Positions 5,333 through 5,400 of a stretch of DNA of 5,400 bases are shown here, piece after piece. The notes beneath the pieces are model-generated. The model worked only from the letters and a program-made list of their open reading frames with translations. It was not told the DNA's origin and did not search any database. The stretch lies in NCBI GenBank assembly GCA_946479335.1, contig CAMLFP010000377.1, forward strand, positions 1-5,400, read 5' to 3'. A program made the translations under genes and the position numbers. Positions within the stretch are counted from its first letter, which is position 1. The number at the start of each line of letters is the position of its first letter. This stretch comes from an uncultured Archangium sp. (GTDB taxonomy: Bacteria; Myxococcota; Myxococcia; Myxococcales; Myxococcaceae).

Positions 5333-5400
5333 GTGTTTGACACTCGCAAGTCGGCCGATCCATTGTCAATGACGCGGAAAATTTTTCACCAAAACGTTGC
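5333..5400. other. AT-richer intergenic region at the right edge
   Basis: These 68 bases have 32 G or C (about 47%), far below the rest of the window, and no open frame that looks coding. They hold the START gene promoter and several short palindromes: GTGTTTGACAC (5333-5343), ATTGTCAAT (5362-5370), GTCAATGAC (5365-5373) and AAAATTTT (5378-5385). The region is probably a promoter or operator region and may also serve a gene beyond the edge. Confidence 0.5.
5340..5369 (-). promoter_or_regulatory. Putative sigma70-type promoter of the START-domain gene
   Basis: On the reverse strand a perfect -35 hexamer TTGACA (5369-5364) is followed by an 18-nt spacer and GAGTGT (5345-5340), which keeps A at position 2 and T at position 6 of a -10 box. 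Seven nt later comes the ATG, implying a leaderless or near-leaderless mRNA. It is the only promoter in the window with a consensus -35, although its -10 is poor. Confidence 0.4.

Noticed and set aside
1..5400. Mobile element, CRISPR array, toxin-antitoxin or defence system
   Set aside because: I saw no transposase, integrase, direct-repeat array, terminal inverted repeats or tRNA. All genes fit ordinary chromosomal content.

Overview
This is a GC-rich chromosomal window with almost every codon ending in G or C. It is tightly packed with short genes that switch strand often. The base composition, the signal-peptided and lipoprotein products, and the many short house-style hypotheticals suggest a member of the Myxococcota (myxobacteria or relatives). 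That assignment is inference; no rRNA or marker gene is present.

Layout, left to right. (1) A minus-strand pair: an unrecognised 190-aa protein (166-738), followed 24 nt later by the first 47 codons of a probable membrane protein that runs off the left edge (1-141). (2) Divergent from these, a YegD-type Hsp70 ATPase without a substrate-binding domain (816-2057, +). (3) Convergent with it, only 3 bp stop to stop, an exported rhodanese-thioredoxin fusion (2061-2747, -). (4) Divergent from that, a plus-strand run: a lipoprotein of unknown function (2857-3561), a metallo-beta-lactamase-fold protein with an altered metal motif (3586-4341), and a small SRPBCC protein whose ATG overlaps the previous stop (ATGA, 4338-4754). 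(5) Convergent with that, with overlapping stop codons, a START-domain protein (4751-5332, -). (6) A short AT-richer promoter region up to the right edge (5333-5400).

No mobile element, CRISPR array, RNA gene or defence cassette is visible. The genes do not form one recognisable pathway. Two themes can be supported. One is envelope work: exported redox/sulfur chemistry, a lipoprotein and a membrane protein. The other is small-molecule or lipid handling: the translationally coupled MBL-fold/SRPBCC pair, tail to tail with a second helix-grip (START) protein.

The most general structural signal concerns promoters. Five starts lack a Shine-Dalgarno sequence and carry a -10-like hexamer exactly 7 nt before the ATG, which suggests leaderless transcripts. 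This geometry also moves the start of the 190-aa gene to the internal ATG at 738. A second oddity is a sharp change in codon usage about 37 codons into the START gene, next to the AT-richer right edge.
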